In this document: one piece after another, positions 19,964 through 28,768 of the stretch
Numbering within the stretch: the stretch's first letter is position 1
Layout of the letters: every line of letters starts with the position of its first letter
Assembly: GCF_016695175.1 (NCBI RefSeq)
Contig: NZ_CP068023.1
Location: 3,591,501-3,655,500, forward strand
Direction: 5' to 3'
DNA length: 64,000 bases
Source of the DNA: Pseudoalteromonas sp. GCY
GTDB taxonomy: Bacteria > Pseudomonadota > Gammaproteobacteria > Enterobacterales > Alteromonadaceae
Position numbers and translations under genes: made by a program
Notes under the pieces: generated by a model
What the model saw: the letters and a program-made list of their open reading frames with translations, nothing else
What the model was told of the DNA's origin: nothing
The model's database searches: none

Positions 19964-21112
19964 ATGAAATTGCCCGCTTTTATGGAAATGTATCAGCAAC
20001 TGATCGCCGCGCCATCTATCAGTGCATTAGAAGAAAGTCTCAACATGAGCAATCAGAATGTGATCCAGCTACTCGCACAGTGGTGCGAAACGTTAGGGTT
20101 TACCGTCGAAGTAACAGAGCTTGAACATGCAAAAGGAAAATATAATCTAATTGCAAGACGAGGTAATGGCGATGGTGGATTAATGTTGGCCGGCCACACG
20201 GATACCGTGCCGTTCGACGATAGCCGCTGGCAATTTGATCCTTTTAAATTAAGCGAGCAAGATAATAAATTATATGGTCTTGGAAGTATTGATATGAAAG
20301 GTTTTTTTGCTTTCGTATTGAATGCAATCTCAGAGCTTGATGAATTACAGCAAAATGCACCTATCATGATTTTAGCCACCGCCGATGAAGAAACCACTAT
20401 GGCTGGTGCTCAGGAAATCGCAAAACATCCAAGCTTGAAGCCGGCGCGCTGTATTATTGGTGAACCCACCGATATGGTGCCAGTATTTACCCACAAGGGC
20501 CATATGACGACCGCTATCCGCATCGTTGGTCGCTCAGGCCATAGCTCAGATCCAGAGCGCGGCTTAAATGCCATTGAAATCATGCATCAGGTGATTGCAA
20601 ATTTATTAAAGTTAAGAGAAGAATTAAAGAATAAATATTCAACTCCACATTTTGCTATTCCTTACCCAACTTTAAACCTTGGACACATTCATGGCGGCGA
20701 CAATGCCAACCGTATTTGTGGCTGTTGTGAACTACATATTGATATGCGCCCTTTGCCTGGTCTGAGCATCAAAGAGCTACAAGCCATGCTCACGGCAGCT
20801 GTAGCACCAATCAATACACATTATCCGAATAGTGTCTCGGTTATAGATATGCACGAACCCATTCCGGCTTTTACTGGCTCGACGGATTCTGCTTTAGTGA
20901 AAATGGCCGAGCGCCTGTCAGGACAACAAGCAATTGCTGTAAACTACTGTACCGAAGCACCATTTCTACAGCAGCTAGGCTGCGAAACTATCGTTATGGG
21001 ACCGGGGTCAATTAATCAAGCACACCAACCCAACGAGTTTTTAGCAATGGAAAAAATCCAGCCAAGTCAGGATATTATTAAGCAGCTAATAAGAGAAAGT
21101 TGCTTTGCTTAG
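19964..21112 (+). CDS. argE: Acetylornithine deacetylase
   Basis: Zinc hydrolase of the M20 family releasing ornithine from N-acetylornithine. 382 residues. Metal and catalytic motifs are visible: [14 protein letters not shown] (His78, Asp80), [11 protein letters not shown] (metal-bridging Asp110), ATADEETTM (catalytic Glu142 and metal Glu143), GEPTDMVP, and a late His in [15 protein letters not shown] precedes the start at 19964. Divergent from argC, with an ARG box between them, as in E. coli argE versus argCBH. Confidence 0.96.
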   Translation: MKLPAFMEMYQQLIAAPSISALEESLNMSNQNVIQLLAQWCETLGFTVEVTELEHAKGKYNLIARRGNGDGGLMLAGHTDTVPFDDSRWQFDPFKLSEQDNKLYGLGSIDMKGFFAFVLNAISELDELQQNAPIMILATADEETTMAGAQEIAKHPSLKPARCIIGEPTDMVPVFTHKGHMTTAIRIVGRSGHSSDPERGLNAIEIMHQVIANLLKLREELKNKYSTPHFAIPYPTLNLGHIHGGDNANRICGCCELHIDMRPLPGLSIKELQAMLTAAVAPINTHYPNSVSVIDMHEPIPAFTGSTDSALVKMAERLSGQQAIAVNYCTEAPFLQQLGCETIVMGPGSINQAHQPNEFLAMEKIQPSQDIIKQLIRESCFA

Positions 21113-21286
21113 CGGATTGGCGAGTTCATCACTTCACACTCAGGCAATGATATTGCTGTAATGATATGTAATTGCCATATTCACAGTCTGCACTATACCT
21201 AACTGCATTGCAGTGATGGTTGAAGATCCCGTCATCGCTGAGCGGTCATGACAGGGATCATAGTGCGGGCGCCAAATCAAAAGTAT

Positions 21287-21345
21287 CTAGGGCCGGTCGA
21301 TCTTTCAAGTTTGTTTTTGCAGCAGAAAAGGTCAACAGGCCCTAG
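21287..21345. repeat. Imperfect inverted repeat, MITE-like hairpin
   Basis: 19-nt arms (CTAGGGCCGGTCGATCTTT, and AAAGGTCAACAGGCCCTAG on the other side) pair at 16 of 19 positions with a 21-base loop. It sits just before the preferred start of the next gene, inside a possible N-terminal extension. It may be a small mobile-repeat remnant or a leader hairpin. Confidence 0.5.
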
Positions 21346-21388
21346 AATTAGTCGAGGTGCTCGCAAGCAATTTAGCGAGGATATAACC

Positions 21389-22366
21389 GTGACTGAAACA
21401 ACACCACCAGACCTATCGCAACCATTACTTATTGATCCAGTCCAGAGCAACCCAGCAGCTCCAACCACCAGCTTAGGTCCACTGCAACACTTGGTCGGCA
21501 CTTGGACCAACCAACCCTTGGCCAACTCAGGATTGGGTGGCCCCGACAAACCATTTTCTTACTGCTTAATGCCACTACCTCAAGAAGCCAGCTATATTCT
21601 TAAAAATTTCTCCTATTATGAAGAGCTTACTTTCTCAGCCATCCATGGCACCGCACCAAATCGAGGAGGATTTGGTACACAGGTCGCTAATACCTTATTT
21701 TACGAACAAAGAGTTTATTTTGCAGAAGGTCCAGCGAAAGATCAGCTAGTCCATGCGGAAAATGGTTCGTTGTTGTATTTATCGGACGCAAAGCAATTAC
21801 TTGGCCCGTATGGCAATGGTGAAAATCCAGGGCTTGGCAATGAAACCGTACCAAACAGTGTGGCGCCAACTCAAACTTATGACTTTATAAAACAAATGTC
21901 AGTTCCCCACGGGAATTCCATTTTAGCCAGTGGGCATTTTCAATCAGGTACTGGTGTCCCGACGATCCCAATGCTGAGCCAAAATGATATTTTACCTATG
22001 GGATTACCCCATGGGATCAGTACAGCTCAATACACCACCAAAAGTGTTGGTAACTTAAATCCTGACTTTACACTCAACCCAAACCAGCCTTTAAATAATG
22101 CCTTAGAAGTTTCTCCTCCCAAGAAATTTATTCTACTTGAGGTCGATACCGCGCATTCAGGGATCCCAGTCACGAATATTGGCTTTGAACAACAACATGC
22201 AAAAGTTAGTCGCTACGCGATTAGCTATTGGCTTGAGTCACTTGACGGTAGTGATAACTTCACGCAGCTGCAGTATTCGCAAAATATCACAATGGAAATT
22301 CCGATCGCTGGTCAACTCGTAACTTTCCCTCACATTACGACCAATACTATGGTCAAGAAGGCATAA
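21389..22366 (+). CDS. Conserved-looking protein of unknown function with a lipocalin-like LVGTW segment
   Basis: 325 residues from a GTG at 21389 preceded by GCGAGGATA. An ATG at 21248 would add 47 residues, but that stretch runs through an inverted repeat and lacks a good ribosome site. The protein has a Pro-rich start (TPPDLSQPLLIDPVQSNPAAP), then LQHLVGTWTNQPL, APNRGGFGTQVANTLFYEQR, VHAENGSLLYLSD and VPHGNSILASGHF. LVGTW at the start of a beta-rich region recalls nitrobindin or lipocalin-type barrels, but I cannot assign a ligand. No signal peptide is seen. It is a single-gene unit ending at a strong bidirectional terminator. Confidence 0.7.
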   Translation: MTETTPPDLSQPLLIDPVQSNPAAPTTSLGPLQHLVGTWTNQPLANSGLGGPDKPFSYCLMPLPQEASYILKNFSYYEELTFSAIHGTAPNRGGFGTQVANTLFYEQRVYFAEGPAKDQLVHAENGSLLYLSDAKQLLGPYGNGENPGLGNETVPNSVAPTQTYDFIKQMSVPHGNSILASGHFQSGTGVPTIPMLSQNDILPMGLPHGISTAQYTTKSVGNLNPDFTLNPNQPLNNALEVSPPKKFILLEVDTAHSGIPVTNIGFEQQHAKVSRYAISYWLESLDGSDNFTQLQYSQNITMEIPIAGQLVTFPHITTNTMVKKA

Positions 22367-22394
22367 AAATAGGGGCGCTGCTGAGCCCCTATTT
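22367..22394. terminator. Bidirectional terminator
   Basis: Perfect 10-bp stem (AAATAGGGGC / GCCCCTATTT) with an eight-base loop between the convergent stops at 22366 and 22412. A- and T-rich flanks on both sides suit termination in both directions. Confidence 0.85.
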
Positions 22395-22411
22395 CCGAAG
22401 TGCACGTTTGA

Positions 22412-24835
22412 TTAAATTGGTGAGCCTGGCGGCATTTCAAGCGCCTTAAAACTTTCGGGCCACTCTCCTGAATCTAGGTAGTGATTGATTTGCTGTGCGA
22501 GCATATGTTTAAACGCTTGCTCAAAAGCAACATCGCTAAATACCGACGACTGATTAAAGTCTTTCGCAACTTTTGCTAAATAAAACTTTAACTGCGCCTG
22601 CACTTCAGGTGCGACTTTATCGTTGTTACTCAGTTTTACAAGCTTAGTAGCACTTAGGTATTGCACTCGTTGCTGTAGCTTTTGAGCCATACCTTTGCTG
22701 CCTGATTGAGCAAATACTTGCTGATATAAAGCATCTAAAAGCGCCTGTGTACCAAAATATTGAGTATCACGTGCGTGCTGCTGTGCAAGACGGTTTAATC
22801 GCTGTGGATTAAGCAGCAAGTCAAGACTATGTTGTGCGGCGACTTCTGGTAATGCCATCGCATCTAGGGTTAGCCCTGTTCTCCCTTTAATACTTTCGCG
22901 AGTTTTGTACTCACCGTAAGCCTTAGGAGGTATTAACGCCAAAATAGAGTCAGGAATAGTCAACGCCGCAGGCGACAGCGTACTCAAAAGCGCATTGGCC
23001 GCATTTTGCTGCGCCTCTTTAGCCACGACTTTCGCCCCTTTTATCACCTCGTCACCGCGAACTTCGTAGTCGTAATCCACGCCGCCAATCAATTTTACTG
23101 CGGCTTCAACCTGATAACGATGGAAAAGATACAGTGGTACCAGTTTCTCCTCTAGCTGCGACAGAGCAACTCCTTTTTGAATGCTGTGAATACCAAAGGT
23201 ATTCAACGCCTGCTTGCGGACATCCAGCACGCGTAGTAATTCGGCAGCAGGATCTGCACCGTTATCCCAAAGGTGCGCAGTTGGGTGCGCTCCGCCCTGT
23301 GCTCTGGCGTCAGAGTCAGAGATAAATTCAAGCCCTTGCGCCTTATTCTCAGCAAGAATAGCTGCAAGCTCAGTGGCTTCATCAGCACCACCGAAATCAC
23401 TATAACCATATTTAATCACTTGCGTATCCCACGCGCCCATGCCTTTTGCATAGCCCTTAGTGATATCCAGTTGGCCATTTTCAAATCCTACCAGCGGATG
23501 AGGATAGTCCATGACTGACGCGCGAGCCTTCACCGACGCTGAGAAGTTGTGCGCAATGCCCAACGTGTGGCCAATTTCATGTGCACTCAACTGACGAATA
23601 CGGTCTAGCGCCATAGCATGAAGTCGCTCAGTCACCTCATTACCCTCAACAAATGGTGCAGAAAGTGCTTCGGCGATAAGAATATCTTGACGGACACGCA
23701 ACGAACCTAGCGTCACGTGACCTTTTAAAATTTCACCGGTACGTGGGTCTATCACCGACGCGCCGTATGACCACCCTCGAGTAGCGCGATGCACCCATTG
23801 GATCACGTTATAGCGAATATCCATGGGATCGGCATTTTCAGGAAGTACTTTGACTTGAAACGCATTTTTGTAGCCGGCAGCTTCAAATGCTTGATCCCAC
23901 CATTTAGCGCCATCAAGTAATGCAGTTTTGACAGGCTCAGGTACACCAGGATCAAGATAGTAAACAATTGGCTCTACGGCCTCTGAGATTTGTGCTGTTG
24001 GGTCTTTTTTCTGTAAACGGTGGCGTGGGATATAACGCACAAACATTGACTGTCCAAGCGGTGCAGAGTAATCCTTGTGCTCGATACTCCAATAACCCGA
24101 TTGCGGATGAAACGCACGTGGCTGGTAGTTATCGTCAGGCAGCTCAATTAAAGAATGGTGCTGATGTACTGTAAGCGCATAAGGATCTGCACTCACCTGG
24201 CGTACATATTCACCAGGCTTTGTACCTTTGAATGTCAACACGGCTTCAAGTTCTGTGTTTTTAACAAATGCCTTTGAGCGCGACATAAACACAGCGCTGC
24301 GGCTTGAGTCTAAGCTAAAACTACCTTGATTACGATCTGCCAACGTGCGAGAAACACCATGCACATCGCTGAGTAGATAAGGCGTGTAGTCAATCAAAAC
24401 ACTGTCTTTATCTTCTGCAACCACGTTGAACCCGTGTAGAATGCTTGAGGCAAAAGCCTCTTTAACGCTTTGCTTTTCGGCCATATTATTCGCACTTGCG
24501 CGATAATAAGTGTTGATAGCACGCAGCATGACCTTATCACCAAAACGTTCAAACTGAACTAAGTGCGTACCGCCTAGCTGACCGCGGTCTAAACCGATAT
24601 CATTCGAACCTACACCATAAGGTAAACTATGCTGTAACAAGAAAGGGGCGTCTAGTTTGTCGATGTCTAAGTACAGTTTGCCGCTCGAATCATCGCTATA
24701 GAAAGCGTAAAAACCGGGATGATGATTAAAACTGGCAGTAAATTCATCAATAGACTTAATTGCTGCGTGTGCTTGGGTTATCATACACAGTAGCAAAGCG
24801 GATACAGTTTGAGTGAAGCACGTTATTTTTCTCAT
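22412..24835 (-). CDS. Secreted zinc-dependent metalloprotease (DUF5117/DUF4953-like)
   Basis: 807 residues with a signal peptide (ending ITQAHA, about residue 24). The zinc site HEIGHTLGIAHNF (419-431: His419, Glu420, His423, His429) is the extended HExxHxxGxxH metzincin motif, followed by SVMDYPHP (about 440-447) as a Met-turn. The N-terminal half carries the barrel-like region seen in large bacterial zinc proteases of this type (LDAPFLLQHSLPYGVGSNDIGLDRGQ), with GWSYGASVIDPRTGEILKGHV shortly before the zinc motif. Probably periplasmic or exported; the substrate is unknown. Monocistronic, divergent from fbp. Confidence 0.87.
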   Translation of the reverse strand: MRKITCFTQTVSALLLCMITQAHAAIKSIDEFTASFNHHPGFYAFYSDDSSGKLYLDIDKLDAPFLLQHSLPYGVGSNDIGLDRGQLGGTHLVQFERFGDKVMLRAINTYYRASANNMAEKQSVKEAFASSILHGFNVVAEDKDSVLIDYTPYLLSDVHGVSRTLADRNQGSFSLDSSRSAVFMSRSKAFVKNTELEAVLTFKGTKPGEYVRQVSADPYALTVHQHHSLIELPDDNYQPRAFHPQSGYWSIEHKDYSAPLGQSMFVRYIPRHRLQKKDPTAQISEAVEPIVYYLDPGVPEPVKTALLDGAKWWDQAFEAAGYKNAFQVKVLPENADPMDIRYNVIQWVHRATRGWSYGASVIDPRTGEILKGHVTLGSLRVRQDILIAEALSAPFVEGNEVTERLHAMALDRIRQLSAHEIGHTLGIAHNFSASVKARASVMDYPHPLVGFENGQLDITKGYAKGMGAWDTQVIKYGYSDFGGADEATELAAILAENKAQGLEFISDSDARAQGGAHPTAHLWDNGADPAAELLRVLDVRKQALNTFGIHSIQKGVALSQLEEKLVPLYLFHRYQVEAAVKLIGGVDYDYEVRGDEVIKGAKVVAKEAQQNAANALLSTLSPAALTIPDSILALIPPKAYGEYKTRESIKGRTGLTLDAMALPEVAAQHSLDLLLNPQRLNRLAQQHARDTQYFGTQALLDALYQQVFAQSGSKGMAQKLQQRVQYLSATKLVKLSNNDKVAPEVQAQLKFYLAKVAKDFNQSSVFSDVAFEQAFKHMLAQQINHYLDSGEWPESFKALEMPPGSPI

Positions 24836-24876
24836 GGCTGCTCTTTGTTATTTATGGTTTTGAGGCTTAACCCCAG

Positions 24877-24898
24877 TTGTATATGAAATCGTATACAA
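24877..24898. promoter_or_regulatory. Inverted repeat upstream of fbp, possible operator
   Basis: TTGTATA and TATACAA form perfect 7-bp arms separated by eight bases, in the 154-bp region between the metalloprotease gene and fbp. The symmetry fits a dimeric repressor site, but I cannot name the regulator. Confidence 0.35.
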
Positions 24899-24989
24899 TT
24901 TACAGCCTTTCAAGACGAATTACAGCGCTGTTTATGGCACCTCTCACACTATTTATTGCCATAAACACAAGGTGATCAGGATTTAAAAA

Positions 24990-25958
24990 ATGCGTAGACT
25001 CCCTCCGGTGTTAATTGAAGATGGTTGTTCTCGTGAGTTGGTTTCTCTAATCCGAACCATTCTCGCGGCATGTAAAGAAATATCGTTCCGTGTTGGCCAA
25101 GGTGCACTTTCAGGTGTATTAGGTTCAACCTTAGATGAGAACATTCAAGGTGAAACGCAAAAGAAGCTCGATGTACTTTCAAATCAACTATTGAAAGATA
25201 TTTTGCTTGAATCTGGCTATGTCAAAGCCATCGCTTCTGAAGAAGAAGATTACACCGTCGCCGGCAATCCAAAAGCGAACTATATTGTCGCTTTCGATCC
25301 GTTGGATGGTTCATCAAATACCGACATTAATTCATTAGTCGGTACTATTTTCTCTATTATGGAAGCACCTGAAGGTTCAGACCCTAGCGATCCTGCGATC
25401 TTTATGCAGCCAGGTCATAAACAAGTTGCAGCGGGCTATGTGTTATATGGCCCATCAACCATGTTAGCGCTATCAACAGGCAAGGGGACTCGCTTGTTTA
25501 CGCTGGACAAAACACACGGTAGCTTCCTACTCACGCAAGACTTTGCTGCCATTCCTGAAGATACCAAAGAGTTTGCCATCAACGCGTCAAACCAGCGCCA
25601 CTGGACCCCAGCAATGCAAAACTACATTGCCGATCTACTTGAAGGTGAAACCGGACCACGTGGTAAAAACTTCAATATGCGCTGGATAGCGGCAATGGTT
25701 GGCGATGTTCACCGCGTATTATGCCGTGGCGGACTATTCACTTACCCTGAAGATCGTAAAGATCCAAACAAGCCGTTTAAACTTCGCCTACTTTACGAAG
25801 CCAATCCAATGGCGATGCTTATCGAGCAAGCTGGCGGTATTGCCCACACTGGTCGTGAACGCATTTTGGATATTCAACCTGAAGAAATACATCAACGCGT
25901 TGGTGTTATCTTAGGTTCAAAGCACGAAGTTGAAGCTTGCCTTGCTTATCATAAGTGA
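24990..25958 (+). CDS. fbp: Fructose-1,6-bisphosphatase class I
   Basis: Gluconeogenic hydrolysis of fructose-1,6-bisphosphate to fructose-6-phosphate. 322 residues, close to other class I enzymes. The metal-binding core [13 protein letters not shown] (102-114) with Asp103 and Asp106 is present, as are IASEEEDY for metal coordination, [21 protein letters not shown], and [17 protein letters not shown] with the substrate-binding region. It stands alone and ends at a terminator. Confidence 0.96.
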   Translation: MRRLPPVLIEDGCSRELVSLIRTILAACKEISFRVGQGALSGVLGSTLDENIQGETQKKLDVLSNQLLKDILLESGYVKAIASEEEDYTVAGNPKANYIVAFDPLDGSSNTDINSLVGTIFSIMEAPEGSDPSDPAIFMQPGHKQVAAGYVLYGPSTMLALSTGKGTRLFTLDKTHGSFLLTQDFAAIPEDTKEFAINASNQRHWTPAMQNYIADLLEGETGPRGKNFNMRWIAAMVGDVHRVLCRGGLFTYPEDRKDPNKPFKLRLLYEANPMAMLIEQAGGIAHTGRERILDIQPEEIHQRVGVILGSKHEVEACLAYHK

Positions 25959-25996
25959 TCTATTTTGAAGCGAGGAAACAGCTCGTTTCGCAAATG

Positions 25997-26021
25997 AAAA
26001 AGGTGCCATTGGCACCTTTTT
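25997..26021 (+). terminator. Terminator of fbp
   Basis: AAAAAGGTGCC and GGCACCTTTTT form a perfect hairpin with a three-base loop, 38 bp after the fbp stop. It may also serve the convergent sulfurtransferase gene. Confidence 0.9.
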
Positions 26022-26037
26022 CACATTAAATAGTGGA

Positions 26038-26865
26038 TTAACTCTTCTCAACGGGCATATCGGGATCAGCGCCCCATTCACTCCACGAGCCGTCATATAC
26101 CGTTAAATGTTTATAACCTAGCTCGTCAGCCACCAGCGCTAAAATACAAGCTGTAACACCTGAGCCACAAGAGAATATCAGAGGCTTAGTTTTATCCTTT
26201 GATAAGTCGCTATATAACACTTCAAGCTCAGTGAGTGGTTTAAAGCAGCCATCGGCATTTAACAAACTCGTGTATGGCAGGTTTTTACTTTTAGGCACAT
26301 GACCGCTGCGCATATCTGCACGAGGCTCTAGCTCTTCACCAGTAAAGCGCTTTGCACCTCTAGCATCGAATAGGTAGCTCAGTTCAGCGTCAATATTACT
26401 AAGCACGGCAGTTTTATCAACAAATGCAGTTTCATCATATACAGCGACAAAGTTTCCTGCTTGTTGGACTTGCGTGTATGCTTGACTCAAAGGGTATTGT
26501 TTTTCACACCAAGCAGGTAATCCGCCATCCAGTACATACACTTGTTTATGACCCATCATTTTGAGCATATACCAAGCTCTGGCAGCGCTAAACATACCCT
26601 TATCATCGTAAGCGACTAACACATCATTTTGGTTGATACCTAGCTGTCGCATTTCTGCTTGAAATTGAGCTGGACTGCAGCACATATTGGGTGATTTAGC
26701 ATGAGGATTAGCCAGAGCGCCACTAATATCAAAACGCAGCGCGCCTTGAATGATTGCAGGGGCGCTATAAGGGCCTGACTGACCCGGTTTAACAATGCCA
26801 GCATCCAATACTTTCACTTTGCAGAGGTTTGCAAAGAGCCATTCCCTATCTACCACATGCTTCAT
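26038..26865 (-). CDS. sseA: 3-mercaptopyruvate/thiosulfate sulfurtransferase, two rhodanese domains
   Basis: 275-residue cytosolic sulfurtransferase with an inactive N-terminal rhodanese domain and a catalytic C-terminal one. The active-site loop is SCGSGVTA (232-239, Cys233), the CG[ST]GVT type of mercaptopyruvate sulfurtransferases. DARGAKRFTGEELEPR and RSGHVPKSKNLPY are also typical. It lies four bases after the cytidylyltransferase-like gene and is probably co-transcribed with it. True substrate specificity between mercaptopyruvate and thiosulfate cannot be settled from sequence alone. Confidence 0.88.
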   Translation of the reverse strand: MKHVVDREWLFANLCKVKVLDAGIVKPGQSGPYSAPAIIQGALRFDISGALANPHAKSPNMCCSPAQFQAEMRQLGINQNDVLVAYDDKGMFSAARAWYMLKMMGHKQVYVLDGGLPAWCEKQYPLSQAYTQVQQAGNFVAVYDETAFVDKTAVLSNIDAELSYLFDARGAKRFTGEELEPRADMRSGHVPKSKNLPYTSLLNADGCFKPLTELEVLYSDLSKDKTKPLIFSCGSGVTACILALVADELGYKHLTVYDGSWSEWGADPDMPVEKS

Positions 26866-26869
26866 GCCA

Positions 26870-27271
26870 TTATTTTCCTTCGGGTCTGCGTACGACCTCT
26901 ATTATTTCCGTTGTTGAAATTGATGGGGTGCGCTCTAAATAAACCACATCACAGATATCGTTATATATATCGAACTTGTCTTTCCAATCATCACCCATCA
27001 CCAGAACATCCGCATCAAAGTCTTTGATATATTGCGCTTTTAGCTCCAGAGATTCCTCCACAAACACCTCATCTACAAATCGCAATGAGCTAATGATTTT
27101 TAGGCGATCTGCTATTGAGTATATTGGATTTCTACCTTTTTTCGAAAAGTTAAGTTCATCCGACGAGATCCCCACAATGAGATAATCACCCAGTGCTTTC
27201 GCACGTTCTAAGATATTGACATGACCAACGTGGAATACATCAAAGGTTCCAAATGTGATAACTTTTTTCAA
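26870..27271 (-). CDS. Adenylyl/cytidylyltransferase family protein, TagD-like
   Basis: About 133 residues with the nucleotidyltransferase motif TFGTFDVFHVGHVN at the N-terminus, GISSDELN, RLKIISSLRFVDEVF, VMGDDWKDKF, and RTPSISTTEII, matching glycerol-3-phosphate cytidylyltransferase-like proteins that make activated polyol precursors for surface polymers. A TTG at 27271 with AGAGAG six bases upstream gives the family length. GTG 27295 and TTG 27292 are alternatives that add seven or eight residues. No polymer genes are near, so the acceptor is unknown. The sulfurtransferase gene follows after four bases. Confidence 0.82.
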   Translation of the reverse strand: MKKVITFGTFDVFHVGHVNILERAKALGDYLIVGISSDELNFSKKGRNPIYSIADRLKIISSLRFVDEVFVEESLELKAQYIKDFDADVLVMGDDWKDKFDIYNDICDVVYLERTPSISTTEIIEVVRRPEGK

Positions 27272-27520
27272 CTTGGCTCTCTTTCTAATCAACACGGTTT
27301 GAGTTGTAACCCACTACGACATTTGTTTGTTGCTAAAACCGTGACGAAGTTTACGACAATTTGGCTATTAGATTACAGAATTAAGCATCAAAATTCAGCT
27401 TATACTTTACTCTTTTGGATTAAGAATCCGTAATTCCAAAAAACAATACAATTTATCGTCAAGGACAGGTTTACTAACAAAATACAAACAAACCTCTTTA
27501 CAAGCTTTTTGCTATCGATC

Positions 27521-27940
27521 CTACAGCTTGATAACTTCACTTCGCATCGGTGCTAGGCGGGCCAGAACTTGATTTTGCAGAGAGTGAGCAATCCCAACCT
27601 CATTCATTGCGTTGATCAAGAGATCAACTACCCGATTAAAGTCAGACTCACTAATAGCCATGCCAGTGTGGATCTGCACCATGCTATCACCTTCATAATC
27701 ACAAGGGCCATCTAAGGTATCGCACAAGTGAGTGATAAACCCTTCACGAAAGTGCCTAACATTGGACTCTCTAAAATACGGTAAAATAACGTCATCATTG
27801 CCAATCTGTTTAATAAACGCGTCTACTAGCTTTTCTGCGCCGGCGTTGCCCCCAATTTGTTCATACAGGGAGGTCTGCGAAGTTGAAGCACTACAAGCCG
27901 CGAGGAGAAGCAAAATTGCGGTTAGTGATAGCCATTTCAT
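27521..27940 (-). CDS. Truncated-haemoglobin-like lipoprotein
   Basis: 139 residues. The start is a lipoprotein signal (LLLLAAC, Cys16 as lipidation site), followed by a group I truncated haemoglobin fold: SLYEQIGGNAGAEKLVDAFI, then YFRESNVRHFREGFITHL and VQIHTGMAISESDFNRVV. The His in QIHTGM is in the place of the haem proximal ligand region. A membrane-anchored, probably periplasmic globin is unusual. It is the last of four tightly packed genes, abutting the DUF3034 gene with no gap. It might sense or handle O2 or NO for the GGDEF/EAL protein; that is inference. Confidence 0.82.
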   Translation of the reverse strand: MKWLSLTAILLLLAACSASTSQTSLYEQIGGNAGAEKLVDAFIKQIGNDDVILPYFRESNVRHFREGFITHLCDTLDGPCDYEGDSMVQIHTGMAISESDFNRVVDLLINAMNEVGIAHSLQNQVLARLAPMRSEVIKL

Positions 27941-28768
27941 TTAAAAGTACCCCGTAACAGATAGATACCAACCCGTTTGAGAAGGTTGCCCTGCGATTTT
28001 TCCAAGGTCTAGCCATGCCGCCGTAACACTCACTGACTTATTCGGGATCCAAGCGACAAATACATCTTTCCAATCTGATTCACCAAGCCCAAGGTTGTTG
28101 GATTTTTGGCGGTATTCTGCACCGACTGCCCAATGCCTAGATAAAAACACTGCGCTGCTGACTTCTAGTTGCCAAGGCGCACTGTCGTTAGCTCCACCAT
28201 AACCTAGTATGCCAAGTTGATTAGCCCGAGAATGTCTCATCGTAATATTCCAGAACCAGTTATAACCGCCTACAGCACCCAAATGCAGTTTGCTTGCAGC
28301 TAAGTAATAATCCGTTCCTGAGTCGTCTTCAGCGCCGAGCAAATTGGCAACCGTAGCATCATCCAAAGACTTATGTTGAATACCAAAGCTCAATTGTGGA
28401 TATTTACTGTAGACGATATCGCCATATAGCCGCACCTTGGCACCGACAATATCTTGCTCAATATCAAGACTAAGCGCATCCACATCGAAGTTTTGTCGAG
28501 CGAAACTTAACTCTACGCGATTGAATAAGTTGGCTTGAACGCCACACACATCGAGCTGGTAGTCTTTCAGGCTAGCTCGGCTACAAAACCCGCTGGCCGA
28601 CCATTCATCTTCCGAAGCATATCCGGCAAGCTGCGCCCACGGCACAATGCCACCACCTGCACTCCCCTCAACCTGTGACACCCCGGGAGTCGCTAGTAAC
28701 TTTCCTGTTGCGGCGTAAGTTGGTCCGCATACTAATAAGCACACGGCAAAAACATTAGCCCACTTCAT
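27941..28768 (-). CDS. DUF3034-like outer-membrane or periplasmic protein
   Basis: 275 residues with a signal peptide (MKWANVFAVCLLVCGPTYA). The mature protein starts ATGKLLATPGVSQVEGSAGGG, continues with alternating beta-strand sequence, and ends WYLSVTGYF with a terminal aromatic residue, suggesting a small outer-membrane barrel. This matches my memory of the DUF3034 family; function unknown. The start lies inside the 3' end of the GGDEF/EAL gene (14-bp overlap), so translation is coupled. Confidence 0.75.
   Translation of the reverse strand: MKWANVFAVCLLVCGPTYAATGKLLATPGVSQVEGSAGGGIVPWAQLAGYASEDEWSASGFCSRASLKDYQLDVCGVQANLFNRVELSFARQNFDVDALSLDIEQDIVGAKVRLYGDIVYSKYPQLSFGIQHKSLDDATVANLLGAEDDSGTDYYLAASKLHLGAVGGYNWFWNITMRHSRANQLGILGYGGANDSAPWQLEVSSAVFLSRHWAVGAEYRQKSNNLGLGESDWKDVFVAWIPNKSVSVTAAWLDLGKIAGQPSQTGWYLSVTGYF

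Noticed and set aside
21277..21549. Reverse ORF over the start of the unknown gene
   Set aside because: Its apparent similarity to the forward product (GPVDL, RSTGPR on both strands) comes from the inverted repeat, not from coding.
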